Below, piece after piece: positions 29,939 to 40,326 of a stretch of 64,000 nt of DNA; within the stretch, counting starts at the first letter, position 1, and every line of letters starts with the position of its first letter. The notes under the pieces were generated by a model. That model worked only from the letters and a program-made list of their open reading frames with translations. It was not told the DNA's origin and searched no databases. Source of the DNA: Saprospiraceae bacterium (GTDB lineage: Bacteria; Bacteroidota; Bacteroidia; Chitinophagales; Saprospiraceae); assembly GCA_016717105.1 (NCBI GenBank), contig JADKGF010000001.1, positions 186,001 through 250,000 on the forward strand. The letters run 5' to 3'. Position numbers and translations under genes: made by a program.

Positions 29939-31004
29939 TTATTGATTTTGACCTGTTGGATTAACGACTTTTACTGTAACTGGAGATTGAGGCTTTAACT
30001 GAAGAATGCCAGTAGTCAGCACGGTGTCACCAGCCTGAACACCTTCAAGTATTTGTACGGATGTTTCTGTCCTGATCCCCGATTTTACACGGATACTTTC
30101 GGCTTTACCATTTTTAGCAACAAATACTTTTGCACCAGAAATATCAGGAATATACGCCATCGATGGAATCATAATCGCAGGTATTTTTTTCTACAGCAAT
30201 AGAAACATCGGCAAATGAGCCAGGCGCTAGCTTACCTCCGGGATTCTGAAAAGTAGCTCTTATTTTGACCGTTCTATATATTGGATCTATTTTTGGTTCT
30301 TTGGCGTAAACAGTGGCTCTAAATGTTTGAGAAGATCCAACTACATTAAAGGTGACATCAGATCCTACTTTTATATTAGAATTATATTTCTCTGGTATAG
30401 AAAACTCCAATTTCAAAGGCTGAACGCCTTGAATGGTGGTGATTATCGTGCTAGAAGTGATAAAAGCACCAGGACTGACATTTTTCAAGCCAGCGATACC
30501 CGAAAATGGAGCCGTAATTCTTGTTTTATCGATATCGGTTTTTATAATGTCAACATTAGCTTTTAGAAGATTTAAATTCGTCTCAGCTATATCATATTCT
30601 TCTTTGCTAATGGCCGAAGACGCTAACAATTGTTTTTGTCTTTTTTCTTTTTCTTCTGCGAGTTTTATTTCAATTTCCAGTTTTTTAATTTGGGCTTGGA
30701 GATCATTGTCATTCAATTTGACCATAAGTTGACCACGACTTACCGCTTGTCCTTCTTTGAAAAAAATTCCTGTGATTTTGCCAGCAACTTCACTTTTGAC
30801 TTCTACTTCTTCATTGGCTATGATCGTTCCAGATGTTGTTATACTGCCAGATCTGATTTCCGATTTGGCGATTATTCCTTCCACCATCATAGGCTTGGCA
30901 TCGGCTCCATTACCTGTTATTGGCTTTTTATCATCCTTAGGCTCGCTTTTACAAGAAAAAGATATCGTTAATATTGAAAAAGCAATTATATTTATATATT
31001 TCAT
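29939..31004 (-). CDS. RND efflux periplasmic adaptor lipoprotein (frameshifted)
   Basis: Membrane fusion protein linking the RND pump to an outer-membrane channel. Pieces are 30144-31004 and 29939-30172, together about 354 residues. The ATG at 31004 opens a lipoprotein signal (MKYINIIAFSILTISFSC, lipobox Cys at 18); an upstream in-frame start at 31049 is rejected because it would put extra residues before this signal. Barrel-sandwich halves VKSEVAGKITGIFFKEGQAV and TAPFSGIAGLKNVSPG flank a helical hairpin at about residues 80-135. The break is a T7 run at 30184-30190; six bases restore AVEKIPAIMIPSMAYIP. Operon leader of the pump. Confidence 0.9.
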
Positions 31005-31182
31005 TTTAAAAATTGACATTAAGTAAAGTATAATAAGGAATGTGCACAAAAAAAGTTTAGAAATTTATCATATATAAATAATCTTTAAAAAGGGATATCA
31101 AATTAATTCGTAAAATTAAGGAAATTCCTTTTATCTTGCGAAGCAATTTAGATTTATACATCATACAATTTGGGAGACAATC

Positions 31183-32667
31183 ATGAAAAGTGAAGATATC
31201 AGGCCTAGTACACCAGAACAGGAACAAATTATAGAAAATAAAGCGCTTTCTATTGGTGAAGCGATCTTACCTGTCATTATTTTGGTGGCGATGTTGGCCT
31301 ACAATATTTTCATTTTTGGTGACGCTGCTTTGAGCGGTAGTAACCAGTTTATTTTGTTGATAGGAGCAGCCGTAGCGGCAATTATCGGCTTCAAAAACAA
31401 AGTCACTTATGCACAAATGATGGAAGAAGTAGCACACAATGTAAAATCTACTGCTGGCGCTATTTTGATTTTGCTAATGGTCGGTGCACTTTCGGGCACA
31501 TGGTTGTTGAGTGGGATTATTCCGTCCATGATTTATTATGGTTTACAATTATTAACACCGACAATATTTTTGGGTGCATCATTGATCATATGTTCGGTAA
31601 TATCTTTAGCAACAGGAAGTTCGTGGTCCACGAGTGCAACAGTCGGCATTGCACTGATTGGTATTGGTGATACAATGGGTATAAATCCAGGCATGACTGC
31701 TGGTGCTGTAATCTCAGGTGCTTATTTTGGCGATAAAATATCGCCATTATCAGATACGACCAATCTCGCTTCAGCTATGGCTGGAGCAGGATTGTTTGAC
31801 CATATCAAATATATGTTGATCACTACGATACCTTCTATTTTGATTGCATTGGTTGTATTTATAATCATTGGGTTTAATATTTCATCTTCCGGCACTCCAG
31901 ATATAACCGACAAACTCTCGGCAATTGACCATGCATTTCACATTACACCATGGTTGTTTCTTGTGCCAGCGTTGGTAATTTATATGATCTTTCGCAAGAC
32001 CGAGCCTTTGATAGCATTGTTGGCCGGCGCATTACTAGGTGGTGTAGCAGCGATCATTTTCCAACCTGAATTGGTAACCAAAGTGGCTGGTGCTACTATA
32101 CTGGATTTTAATACTGCATACAAAGGTGTGATGACTGCACTTACTACAAAAATTCAAATAGAAACTTCAAATGCAGCACTAAATGACCTTTTTTCTGCCA
32201 AAGGTATGGAAGGTATGATGGGCACGATCTGGCTTATATTATGTGCAATGGTATTTGGTGGTGTAATGGACGCTATCGGGGCTTTATCCAGAATCAGTCA
32301 GGCATTGCTCAATATGTTTCATACGGTATTTGGATTATTTGCAAGTACAGTATTATCGTGTTTGGCAATCAATGTGACGGCTTCGGACCAATATCTTGCT
32401 ATTGTCATCCCTGGTAAAATGTATAAAAAGGCATTTGAAGATAAAAACTTACATCCAGTCAATCTAAGCCGTACTTTAGAGGACACAGGAACAGTTACTT
32501 CGGTCTTGATACCTTGGAATACATGTGGTGCTTACAATGCAGGTGTCCTAGGTGTACCTACGGTAGATTATGCGTTTTATGCTATATTTAATTGGATTAG
32601 TCCATTTATGACTTTGACAGTCGCTGCTTTGGGATATAAAATCAAAGAGCTTGCAAAAGGAAAATAA
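31183..32667 (+). CDS. nhaC: NhaC-family Na+/H+ antiporter
   Basis: A 494-residue integral membrane protein with about twelve TM helices. Typical NhaC segments: SLATGSSWSTSATVGIALIG, GAYFGDKISPLSDTTNLASA with the conserved acidic and polar residues, and TGTVTSVLIPWNTCGAYNAG near the C-terminus. It exchanges cytoplasmic Na+ (or malate/lactate in related proteins) for protons. Divergent from the efflux operon; the 130-bp gap contains only a near-match promoter (TATCTTGC). Complete frame, no anomalies. Confidence 0.92.
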   Translation: MKSEDIRPSTPEQEQIIENKALSIGEAILPVIILVAMLAYNIFIFGDAALSGSNQFILLIGAAVAAIIGFKNKVTYAQMMEEVAHNVKSTAGAILILLMVGALSGTWLLSGIIPSMIYYGLQLLTPTIFLGASLIICSVISLATGSSWSTSATVGIALIGIGDTMGINPGMTAGAVISGAYFGDKISPLSDTTNLASAMAGAGLFDHIKYMLITTIPSILIALVVFIIIGFNISSSGTPDITDKLSAIDHAFHITPWLFLVPALVIYMIFRKTEPLIALLAGALLGGVAAIIFQPELVTKVAGATILDFNTAYKGVMTALTTKIQIETSNAALNDLFSAKGMEGMMGTIWLILCAMVFGGVMDAIGALSRISQALLNMFHTVFGLFASTVLSCLAINVTASDQYLAIVIPGKMYKKAFEDKNLHPVNLSRTLEDTGTVTSVLIPWNTCGAYNAGVLGVPTVDYAFYAIFNWISPFMTLTVAALGYKIKELAKGK

Positions 32668-32686
32668 TAAAAGTCTGCTTTAGGGC

Positions 32687-34266
32687 TTAAAACTCACTTG
32701 TAAAATGAAATGACACATCAGGATGATTTTCTTGGGCCATTTTTAATGTCCATGCGGACTCAGCAAGATATACTAGTTTGCCATCAGTGTCTCTGGCAAG
32801 ATCTTTCTTTCTCCTACTTATAAATTCTTTGAGTGCTGCAGGATCATTACAACTTACCCAACAAGCTTTATGTAAATTTACAGGTTCATAATCACAAGAT
32901 GCACCATATTCATGTTTAAGACGATATTGGATGACATCAAACTGTAGTGCTCCGACTGTTCCGATAATTTTTCGACCATTATCTTCTTTGGTAAAAAGCT
33001 GGGCTACACCTTCGTCCATCAGCTGGTCCAAACCTTTGTTGAGTTGTTTAGTCTTCATCGGATCGGTATTATTGACAAATCGAAACTGCTCTGGTGAGAA
33101 ACTAGGAATGCCTTTAAAATGGAGCATTTCTCCTTCGGTTATCGAATCGCCAATCTTAAAATTGCCTGAATCATACAAACCTACGATATCCCCAGGAATG
33201 CTTCATCAATGACAGATTTTTTGGAAGCCATAAAGGCTGTCGGATTCGGAAATTTCATATACTTATTCTGCCGGACGTGGTAATAATTGGTATTTCGCTC
33301 AAATTTTCCTGAACAAATTCTGAGAAATGCAATTCTGTCTCTGTGCTTGGGATCCATATTGGCATGAATTTTAAATATAAATCCGCTAAATTTATTTTCT
33401 TCTGGCAAGACAATCCGCTCTTCCGTTTCTCTTTTTAATGGATTGGGTGCGATATCCACAAAACAATCCAAAAGCTCTCTTACTCCAAAATTATTGACAG
33501 CACTACCAAAAAATACCGGACAAATATCACCATTCAGATAGTCTTCACGAGTGAAATCGGGATAAACCGATACTATGGTATTTATTTCATCTCTCAGTTC
33601 ATTAGCAGCCGCAGTTCCCACTTTATTATCAAGCAATTCATCTTTTAGATCTGTGATTTTGAAGTAGTCTTCATCTTCTTGTTTCCCATGTGGTGTAAAC
33701 AGGATCAGGTTTTTTTCGTATAGGCTATAGACACCTTTGAATCGCTGACCCATTCCTACAGGCCAACTCAAAGGCGTGACATGAAGTCCTAGTTTTGTCT
33801 CCACTTCATCCAGTAGGTCAAATGCATCTTTACCTTCGCGATCCAGTTTATTGATGAAGACTATGATCGGTGTATTACGCATTCTACATACTTTGACGAG
33901 TTTTTCGGTTTGCTCTTCGACACCTTTTGCGACGTCAATCACCACAATAACACTATCCACTGCGGTGAGTGTCCGATATGTGTCTTCAGCAAAGTCTTTG
34001 TGACCAGGTGTGTCCAGGATGTTGATCTGTTTATCTCTGTATTCAAACGCCATGACCGAGGTAGCCACAGAGATACCACGCTGCTTCTCTATCTCCATGA
34101 AGTCAGAAGTGGCGTGTTTTTTAATTTTATTTGATTTGACGGCACCAGCTTCCTGAATCGCACCACCAAAGAGGAGCAATTTTTCAGTCAGTGTGGTCTT
34201 GCCCGCATCAGGGTGAGATACAATACCAAATGTTTTTCTTTTTTGTAATTCAATTTTATTACTCAT
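32687..34266 (-). CDS. prfC: Peptide chain release factor 3 (frameshifted)
   Basis: GTPase that recycles RF1/RF2 from the ribosome. Pieces are 33181-34266 and 32687-33178, together about 526 residues, the family length. Seen: G1 SHPDAGKTT, G2 region EKQRGISVATSVMAF, G3 DTPGHKDFAED, G4 NKLDREGKD, and domain II/III to the end. The ATG at 34266 (MSNKIELQKRKTF) is chosen; an ATG four codons upstream is possible. The frame breaks between 33190 and 33196, where a short G or C run is one base short; correction restores EAFPGDIVGLYDSGNF. Convergent with nhaC. Confidence 0.92.
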
Positions 34267-34294
34267 ACGATGATGCATTAACTTAAAAAGGGCA

Positions 34295-34302
34295 CAAAAG
34301 TA
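34295..34302 (-). promoter_or_regulatory. -7 promoter box of prfC
   Basis: TACTTTTG on the minus strand, exact match, about 30 bp upstream of the ATG at 34266. Confidence 0.7.
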
Positions 34303-34461
34303 ATAAAATCCCTTGATGAGAGACTTACTTTACATAGATTATAAAAAAAATATCTTCACCAATTCATTGATTTTGAGATCAATATTAATGTTAAAATTCT
34401 GAATTTCTACCTAGGAAGAAAAATTATCACAATGTGGCACAATTTCTGTTTGTAATGAAGT

Positions 34462-34804
34462 ATGGACATTCAGAAAATAAATAGGCGGCATTTTGTAGAA
34501 ACAGACCTGTATTACAGAGTAAGTTTGGGATTGTCATCAAAGCTTTTGTGCTATCAGAATGGTATATTTCATCTGGAAGTGACACTAGGCAGAAAGTGGG
34601 AAAAAAAACTACAATGCCACAGCTGCTGAGATTGCCCATGCTTGGAAAACAAGCCACGCCGAACTATCTCATGCCTTGGGTTGTAAGGTGTTTATCATAG
34701 ACCTGAAAAAGGATAATAATAAGACTATACTTATACAATCAGGAATCACACCTGGATATGATGCTTACAAAGGCATTCTATTTAGAAAAAATTATCTCAA
34801 CTAA
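34462..34804 (+). CDS. Unrecognised small protein, frameshifted
   Basis: Not recognised. From the ATG at 34462 the frame reads MDIQKINRRHFVETDLYYRV and onward until an A8 run at 34601-34608; removing one A joins it to a second open stretch (NYNATAAEIAHAWKTSHAEL ...) ending LFRKNYLN at the TAA 34802-34804. The joined product is about 113 residues, basic, soluble, with no signal peptide or TM helix. Codon use and composition resemble protein-coding sequence, and one correction suffices, which favours a real gene over noise. It lies alone between prfC and another orphan gene. Confidence 0.4.
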
Positions 34805-35073
34805 GTAGGTCATTTGGGGTAGTTAGTTGTTTTATATGCTATAAATTCAATTAAATGATAAATTCTTCGTCAATAGATTTTACAAAGATAAGCCCAGTTC
34901 GTTTTGAAGAGCTTTGTTTTAACTAATAAAGGGAGGGGAAGGGGCAAGGTAGTCGGATAATGGAAGAGATATTCAAGAGCGTTGAAAAAATCCATTGTAG
35001 GAATTTGGAAGAGAAGTGGTTTTTTGCTCATTATTCGGTGGTGTACTTCCAACAGTTCGAATCTTAAATATGC
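34805..35073. other. Intergenic DNA with a G-rich purine stretch
   Basis: About 270 bp without a credible gene. It contains a purine-rich segment near 34929-34950 (aaagggaggggaaggggc) on the plus strand. No inverted repeats or promoter box were recognised. Confidence 0.35.
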
Positions 35074-35887
35074 ATGGGCAGCCCTACATTCGTTTTCCTA
35101 TTATCAACTCATATAACAAATCCAGCTGATACATATTTCGAGAGGAGAACATCTAGTTTTGAATACCGCTCACATTTAGTTCAAGGCAATGAACTGAAAG
35201 AGATATTGACTATGTTTCCCGATTTAATAAGAGAATTTCGATTAACATCGTCTCATATTGACTATATTAGCTTAATAAAAGAAGATTGGATAATAGATAG
35301 CAAAATTCCTCATTGGAATAAAGTAGTAACAGCATTACAACTTTCTGATTTCAAGCTTTTAGCAATTGAAGAAAAACTATTCCTAGCTTCTACTATGATT
35401 ATGCATAACGATATTAATTCCAGAGAAAATCATTTAGGAGGTAATGACGAGGACTTGTTTATGGATCATTTACACCCAATAATTGTTGAAGCGTCAAACG
35501 AATATATTTTAAAAAATGATAAAACAACAAGTATAGCGTTCAATGAAAAAACATGGGATCGTATTGAATGGATTGAAGAAAAAAATTTTGGTGCCTTAGA
35601 AGAATCTGAAGATGAAGAAATGCTCTGGCAATTTGGTTTAATAAATGTTGTAAATTTTGATGGTCTAATAGGGATTCTTGGAATCGTAACTGTTTAAGCA
35701 CCAGAATTATTGGCCTTTCTTTATTTCAAAAGATACATCACTAACATTAACATGGTTCGAAACAATTGATGACAATATTGCGAAATTTATTCAATCATAT
35801 AAACATCATCGACCAAAAGAAAAGAAAATAGAATGGACTTCACCGTTTAAATTTTTTACAATTATTACGGAATCCGAAGAAGAATGA
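35074..35887 (+). CDS. Unrecognised soluble protein, frameshifted near the 3' end
   Basis: Not recognised. The open frame 35074-35697 encodes 207 residues; removing one T at 35692-35694 lets it run on (KHQNYWPFFISKDTSLTLTW ...) to the TGA at 35885-35887, for about 270 residues. The protein is acidic, Leu/Ile-rich, without signal peptide or TM helix, with an acidic patch EESEDEEMLWQF and a C-terminus ending ITESEEE. More AT-rich than the flanking housekeeping genes. Resembles in composition the small cytoplasmic proteins often acquired in accessory spots, but no family is claimed. Confidence 0.5.
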
Positions 35888-36139
35888 AATAACCAAATTA
35901 CAAATGATATAAGATCAAACTTGTTAACACTGAGTCCGTAACTAGTGCTAAGATATCAATTGGACTTTTAATAATTTTTTTGACTTCCTGTAATTCTACA
36001 TAAATGAGTATGATTATGAGACAAATATGTCGAAAAGCAAAATTCAAAATTTGTAAAACACTTTGAATGCTCTACATCAACATTTTCATATTTGACTTCG
36101 ATCATAAAATCACATAAACATCCAATAGCTTTTTTTCCT

Positions 36140-36147
36140 TACTTTTG
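36140..36147 (+). promoter_or_regulatory. -7 promoter box of prfA
   Basis: TACTTTTG, exact match, 25 bp upstream of the prfA ATG at 36165. Confidence 0.7.
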
Positions 36148-36164
36148 CGGAAATTTTCAAGCAC

Positions 36165-37232
36165 ATGATAGACAAACTGGAAGCCATTCAAGACAGATAT
36201 TATTATCTTGAAGAGAAACTTTCAGACCCTGACGTATTGGGAGATATGAAACTATTTGCCAAAATAAACAAGGAGTATAAAGACTTGAGTGAGATAGTAG
36301 ATACTTTCAAGGCGTATAAAAATACGGCATCTAATATCGCCAATGCAAAGTTGATGTTGCAGGACACGGATCCTGAAATGAAGGAAATGGCTGAGCTGGA
36401 AATATCCGACTTGCAACCACAATTGGATATCCTTGAAGAAAAAATAAATTACTTATTGATCCCAAAAGATCCTGAAGATAGCAAAGATGTTATTTTTGAA
36501 ATACGATCAGGTACAGGCGGAGATGAGGCAAGTATTTTTGCTGGTGACTTATTCAGAATGTACACAAAATACTTCGAAACTCAAGGATGGAAAACTGAAA
36601 TCTTGGACGAAAATCCTGGTTCGGTAGGTGGATACAATAAGATCGTGATCGAAGTTTATGGCGCTGATGTGTATGGAAAATTGAAATTTGAATCAGGCGC
36701 TCATCGTGTACAACGTGTACCGAAAACAGAATCACAAGGACGTGTGCATACGTCAGCAGCTACCGTTGTGGTAATGCCAAAATTCGAAGAAGAAGAAATC
36801 GATATTCGCAAAGATGACCTTAAGACCGACACATTTAGGGCACAAGGAGCTGGTGGACAACACGTAAATAAAACAGAGTCAGGTGTAAGGTTTACGCATA
36901 TTCCCACAGGTATTGTGGCTGAAAGTACTGATTCTAGATCTCAACACAAAAACAGAGAGATCGCATTACAAAGATTGTTTGTAAAAATAAAAGACGCGGC
37001 TAGAGAAAGGACATATATAGAACAAAAAGACAAAAGGAAATCATTGGTAGGCTCTGGAGATAGATCGGACAAAATCAGGACCTATAATTATCCACAAAAT
37101 CGGGTCACAGATCATCGCATAAATCTGACATTGTATAATCTGGATAGAATCGTCGAAGGTGACCTCGAGGAGATAATCACCTCACTACAAAGAGAGGAAA
37201 ATGCCGAAAAACTCAAAGGAAGCGAAGAATAA
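36165..37232 (+). CDS. prfA: Peptide chain release factor 1
   Basis: Recognises UAA and UAG stop codons and triggers peptidyl-tRNA hydrolysis. The protein has 355 residues. The catalytic GGQ is in RAQGAGGQHVNKTES; the stop-codon reading region is in the preceding domain, and the C-terminal SGDRSDKIRTYNYPQNRVTD segment is characteristic of RF1. Monocistronic, with its own promoter. It sits 1.9 kb from prfC, the factor that recycles it, separated by two orphan genes. Confidence 0.97.
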   Translation: MIDKLEAIQDRYYYLEEKLSDPDVLGDMKLFAKINKEYKDLSEIVDTFKAYKNTASNIANAKLMLQDTDPEMKEMAELEISDLQPQLDILEEKINYLLIPKDPEDSKDVIFEIRSGTGGDEASIFAGDLFRMYTKYFETQGWKTEILDENPGSVGGYNKIVIEVYGADVYGKLKFESGAHRVQRVPKTESQGRVHTSAATVVVMPKFEEEEIDIRKDDLKTDTFRAQGAGGQHVNKTESGVRFTHIPTGIVAESTDSRSQHKNREIALQRLFVKIKDAARERTYIEQKDKRKSLVGSGDRSDKIRTYNYPQNRVTDHRINLTLYNLDRIVEGDLEEIITSLQREENAEKLKGSEE

Positions 37233-37255
37233 ATATTTATTGACGCTAACCTTAG

Positions 37256-38098
37256 CTATGCTTCAGATGCATCTATCAATATCTGAATGTCAAATTTTTT
37301 CATTTGAAGAAATGCTTTGACAACTGAAGGAGCTTTTAAAGGATCCATCATCAGCGAGTCGAGTATAGCAGGTACGACTTGCCAAGAAAGTCCAAACTTG
37401 TCTTTCAGCCATCCACATTGAGATTCTTGTCCGCCATCAGTTAGCTTTTGCCAATAATAGTCTATTTCTTGCTGATCATCGCAGGATATAACTAAGGAAA
37501 TACCTTCATCAAAGCCATATCCATGCGAATAGCTGCTATCAAAACCTATAAATCGCTGTCCACAAAGAATGAAGTTGCCATGATTTATATATCCGGGCGT
37601 ATCGCCTTGACCTTCTGTATATCTGCTTAGGTATCCTATTTCTGATTGTGGGAATATAGTAGTATAAAATTGCATAGCAGCTTCAGCTTTTCCTGCGACA
37701 TCTTTCGTAAACATCAATGCTGGAACAATGGCTTCATTACCATCTCTAGCTACCATAATCTGCCAGTTGACACCAAATTTGTCAGTGCACCAGCCATATC
37801 TTTCGCTCCAGGCGTATGTGTCTAATTTCATCATGATTTTCCCACCATCTGACAGTTTGTCCCAATGGGTATTTACCGCATCGGCATCCTTCAGAAATAT
37901 GAAAAAAGAAATCGATGGGTTTATTTTAAACATTGGTCCACCATTGAGCAACATCAGCTTTTGGTCAAAGATACGCATATTTATCACCATTCCATTGTCC
38001 GAAAGCATTTTGGAAGCACCAAAAACTTCTGTATAAAATGTGGCTACTTCCTGTGCCTGATTATCAAACCAAAGACATGGGTAAACTTTATTTTTCAT
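37256..38098 (-). CDS. VOC-superfamily protein with two PhnB-like domains
   Basis: A 280-residue protein with two tandem glyoxalase/PhnB-like modules, residues about 4-125 (YPCLWFDNQAQEVATFYTEV) and 135-260 (VPALMFTKDVAGKAEAAMQF). Related proteins are annotated as 3-demethylubiquinone-9 3-methyltransferase-like, but no SAM site exists and the true activity is unknown. The start ATG overlaps the stop of the DUF1801 gene by 4 bp (ATGA), so translation is coupled. Last gene of a four-gene operon starting at 39969. Confidence 0.85.
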   Translation of the reverse strand: MKNKVYPCLWFDNQAQEVATFYTEVFGASKMLSDNGMVINMRIFDQKLMLLNGGPMFKINPSISFFIFLKDADAVNTHWDKLSDGGKIMMKLDTYAWSERYGWCTDKFGVNWQIMVARDGNEAIVPALMFTKDVAGKAEAAMQFYTTIFPQSEIGYLSRYTEGQGDTPGYINHGNFILCGQRFIGFDSSYSHGYGFDEGISLVISCDDQQEIDYYWQKLTDGGQESQCGWLKDKFGLSWQVVPAILDSLMMDPLKAPSVVKAFLQMKKFDIQILIDASEA

Positions 38099-38469
38099 GA
38101 TTTTTGGGATAATGCATCATTCATTTCTGCTACTCGAAATTCAACTATTTGGCCGATTAAATCATAAGGTATTTCTTGATCTAACGGAAACTGTATCGAA
38201 CCTTTTCCAGTCTTATATTTTGTTAATTCCTTTTGAAAAGCAACATTTCCAGAAGGCAATGCATAAAACCCGATATGATTTTTGAAAGCTGCGAAATAAA
38301 CTAATGGCTTTTTATGATACTTGAAAGCAGGCATATTGTAAGCAATGCAAGATACTGCTTCTGGTGCTTTTTCTGAAATAAGATTGCGAATATTGATAAG
38401 GATTTGCTTCACTTCAGCAGGTGCTTCGGTGATATATTGATCAATTGATGAATATTTTATTTCATTCAT
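38095..38469 (-). CDS. DUF1801 / YdhG-like protein
   Basis: A 124-residue protein of the DUF1801 family (some members described as iron-chaperone-like). Seen: SIDQYITEAPAEVKQILINI near the N-terminus and the family segment CIAYNMPAFKYHKKPLVYFA, then HIGFYALPSG. Small, cytoplasmic. Third gene of the SRPBCC operon; overlaps the next gene by 4 bp. Function remains uncertain. Confidence 0.85.
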   Translation of the reverse strand: MNEIKYSSIDQYITEAPAEVKQILINIRNLISEKAPEAVSCIAYNMPAFKYHKKPLVYFAAFKNHIGFYALPSGNVAFQKELTKYKTGKGSIQFPLDQEIPYDLIGQIVEFRVAEMNDALSQKS

Positions 38470-38530
38470 TCTTTAAAGCATTTGCACATTTTATTGTTAT
38501 GATAAAATAACTTTTGACCCTAAATAACAT

Positions 38531-39064
38531 TTACTTCTCAAGGATTTTCTTGATATTTTGGAGATTTTGAGTTTCCGAATCTTTCATCATTTTTCTACCA
38601 ATAAAGTACGACATCAAATTTAAGGGATATCGGTCATTACTGTAAAATTCTGAAATAATTTCTGTTTGATTTTCGGAAATTGATTTGAAAATGCTAGCAG
38701 CCTTTGCATTACCTTCAAATGGTCGCTTAAATCTCAAATCTACATCGATCCTATCAGGTGTAATAGCAGTTATTTCTTGCTCACCTTCGCCCACTTCATC
38801 CAGCTTGCTGTTCCATTTTTGGATTGCACCCACAGTGCCATCGATACCGGTTATTTGCGGATTGAGATCAGGATCAGCAAGTACAAAAACACTGTATTGT
38901 TTCTGGTTTTCGAGCATCCTGACGTACTCAAATACTTCAGATTTTGGTTTATTGATTACTTCCTTTACACTAACAGTATAAGATTTGGGTACGAATATGG
39001 CAAGAATCAACAAAAAGGCAATGATGCCCAAAATGACAAAAAAAATCTTTTTTAATACATTCAT
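38531..39064 (-). CDS. Membrane-anchored SRPBCC (polyketide-cyclase-like) protein
   Basis: A 177-residue protein: one N-terminal TM helix (residues about 5-26, IFFVILGIIAFLLILAIFVP), then a START/SRPBCC domain beginning VSVKEVINKPKSEVFEYVRM. Such domains bind hydrophobic ligands. It lies 26 bp downstream of a second SRPBCC gene in the same operon. Confidence 0.85.
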   Translation of the reverse strand: MNVLKKIFFVILGIIAFLLILAIFVPKSYTVSVKEVINKPKSEVFEYVRMLENQKQYSVFVLADPDLNPQITGIDGTVGAIQKWNSKLDEVGEGEQEITAITPDRIDVDLRFKRPFEGNAKAASIFKSISENQTEIISEFYSNDRYPLNLMSYFIGRKMMKDSETQNLQNIKKILEK

Positions 39065-39090
39065 GGATGATAGGATTTACAATGAACTAA

Positions 39091-39969
39091 TCAATTTTCG
39101 CAAATTTCTTTGAGCTTTTGCAGTGCTTTTGGCCATGTATCATTAAAGTAATCAGTGAAGTCTCCAAACTTTCCGATCATATCAATCTTTAGTAAAGTGC
39201 CTTGTGGATCTTCGTTGTAAGTATAATTTTCGAGACTACCGGCCCATTGTTCTACTTCTGGTCCTGATACTATTTCTTTGCCATCTTTGAACTCACCAAT
39301 ATGTTCGATAGAAATAAATTTGTTAGGCTTATTGGTTTTTATAGTACTGACCATGCCAGCGAGATTTCCTTCTGCATCACATCCGAGAAACAAAATTTTT
39401 GAACCATCTTCCCAACTACCTTTAAAGTGAGAAGTTTCATTGAATGCAGCTGTCCATTGTCTGTAACCCGAATCCGAAAGCATCATTTCATATACAAATT
39501 GAGGAGATTTTGGGATCAAAATTTCGTAATGTAATGTATCCTTGTCCTTTATACCCTCAGCGTATTTCTTAAAATTATTGAGAATGGCTTGCCATCCCAT
39601 TTGTTGCATTTCTATGGGATTTTGAGATTCTGCTTCAAAGGTTTCAATAATCTGAGTTGAATCACCTTGTGGGATGAATTCGACACGTACTTTTCTGTCA
39701 TCACCCAATACGTAAGTAACAAGTGCATTTTCGACGATTTCTTTATAAATTCCCCAAAACTCAAAACTGAAGCTTCCATCTTTGGCTGCCATTGTGTGAT
39801 TAAATTTACCATCAATTCTAAAATCACTCTCAGCGTGTGGGCAATGCCAGTCTTCATTAGCAAAGTTCCAATGAATTACATGGGATGGATTATTCCAATA
39901 TTCCCATGCATGGGATACTGGGACATGTACGATTGTTTCGACCGTAACAGATACAGGTGTATGACTCAT
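39091..39969 (-). CDS. SRPBCC protein with two AHSA1-like domains
   Basis: A 292-residue protein with duplicated SRPBCC/AHSA1 modules: residues about 5-135 (VETIVHVPVSHAWEYWNNPS) and 145-290 (YEILIPKSPQFVYEMMLSDS). AHSA1-type domains bind hydrophobic ligands or Hsp90-like partners; the actual role here is unknown. First gene of the operon, with a perfect -7 box 30 bp upstream. AHSA1, DUF1801 and PhnB genes often cluster in environmental bacteria, suggesting a shared unexplained task. Confidence 0.85.
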   Translation of the reverse strand: MSHTPVSVTVETIVHVPVSHAWEYWNNPSHVIHWNFANEDWHCPHAESDFRIDGKFNHTMAAKDGSFSFEFWGIYKEIVENALVTYVLGDDRKVRVEFIPQGDSTQIIETFEAESQNPIEMQQMGWQAILNNFKKYAEGIKDKDTLHYEILIPKSPQFVYEMMLSDSGYRQWTAAFNETSHFKGSWEDGSKILFLGCDAEGNLAGMVSTIKTNKPNKFISIEHIGEFKDGKEIVSGPEVEQWAGSLENYTYNEDPQGTLLKIDMIGKFGDFTDYFNDTWPKALQKLKEICEN

Positions 39970-39998
39970 TAAATTGTCTAATTATTTGATTACTATCA

Positions 39999-40006
39999 CA
40001 AAAGTA
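39999..40006 (-). promoter_or_regulatory. -7 promoter box of the SRPBCC-DUF1801-VOC operon
   Basis: TACTTTTG on the minus strand, exact match, 30 bp upstream of the ATG at 39969. Confidence 0.7.
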
Positions 40007-40286
40007 AATTATTTTGGACTTTTTCTAAAAAAACTCATTGATAAAATAGAATCATCTCATCCAATGCTTAGTTCAGAAATAAAGATGACATTTTATAATT
40101 CCAAATATAATTCTGTAAATTTATAATATTATAGGCAATATTAAATTATATTTCGCAATTATCATAAATAACAATATAAACAAATTACAAACTTCAATAT
40201 TTTTGAAAGATGGTTATAGATTTTTGATTATAAAAAAGTTCGTAAATAAAAGAGTATCAATCATATTATATAACATTTTGTTTTCT

Positions 40287-40294
40287 TACCTTTG
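40287..40294 (+). promoter_or_regulatory. -7 promoter box of the atp operon
   Basis: TACCTTTG, exact match, 33 bp upstream of the atpB ATG at 40327. Confidence 0.72.
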
Positions 40295-40326
40295 CGCCAA
40301 AATTTTAAAACAGATAATTGAATCTG

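Larger units (their letters stand above)
39970..40326. other. Divergent promoter region, SRPBCC operon and ATP synthase operon
   Basis: About 357 bp of very AT-rich DNA with no ORF. One exact -7 box per strand (listed separately); nothing else was recognised. Confidence 0.55.

Noticed and set aside
33181..33215. Programmed frameshift in prfC, in analogy with release-factor autoregulation
   Set aside because: Known programmed frameshifting is in prfB, with an in-frame UGA and a CUU slip site. Here the frame is lost in a short G/C run with no such signal, and many other genes show the same kind of error.
35050..35065. tRNA-like T-arm sequence (agttcgaatc)
   Set aside because: No matching acceptor, D- or anticodon arms around it; chance match.
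34400..36130. Insertion sequence or phage remnant
   Set aside because: No transposase or integrase motif, no terminal inverted repeats and no target duplication could be seen.
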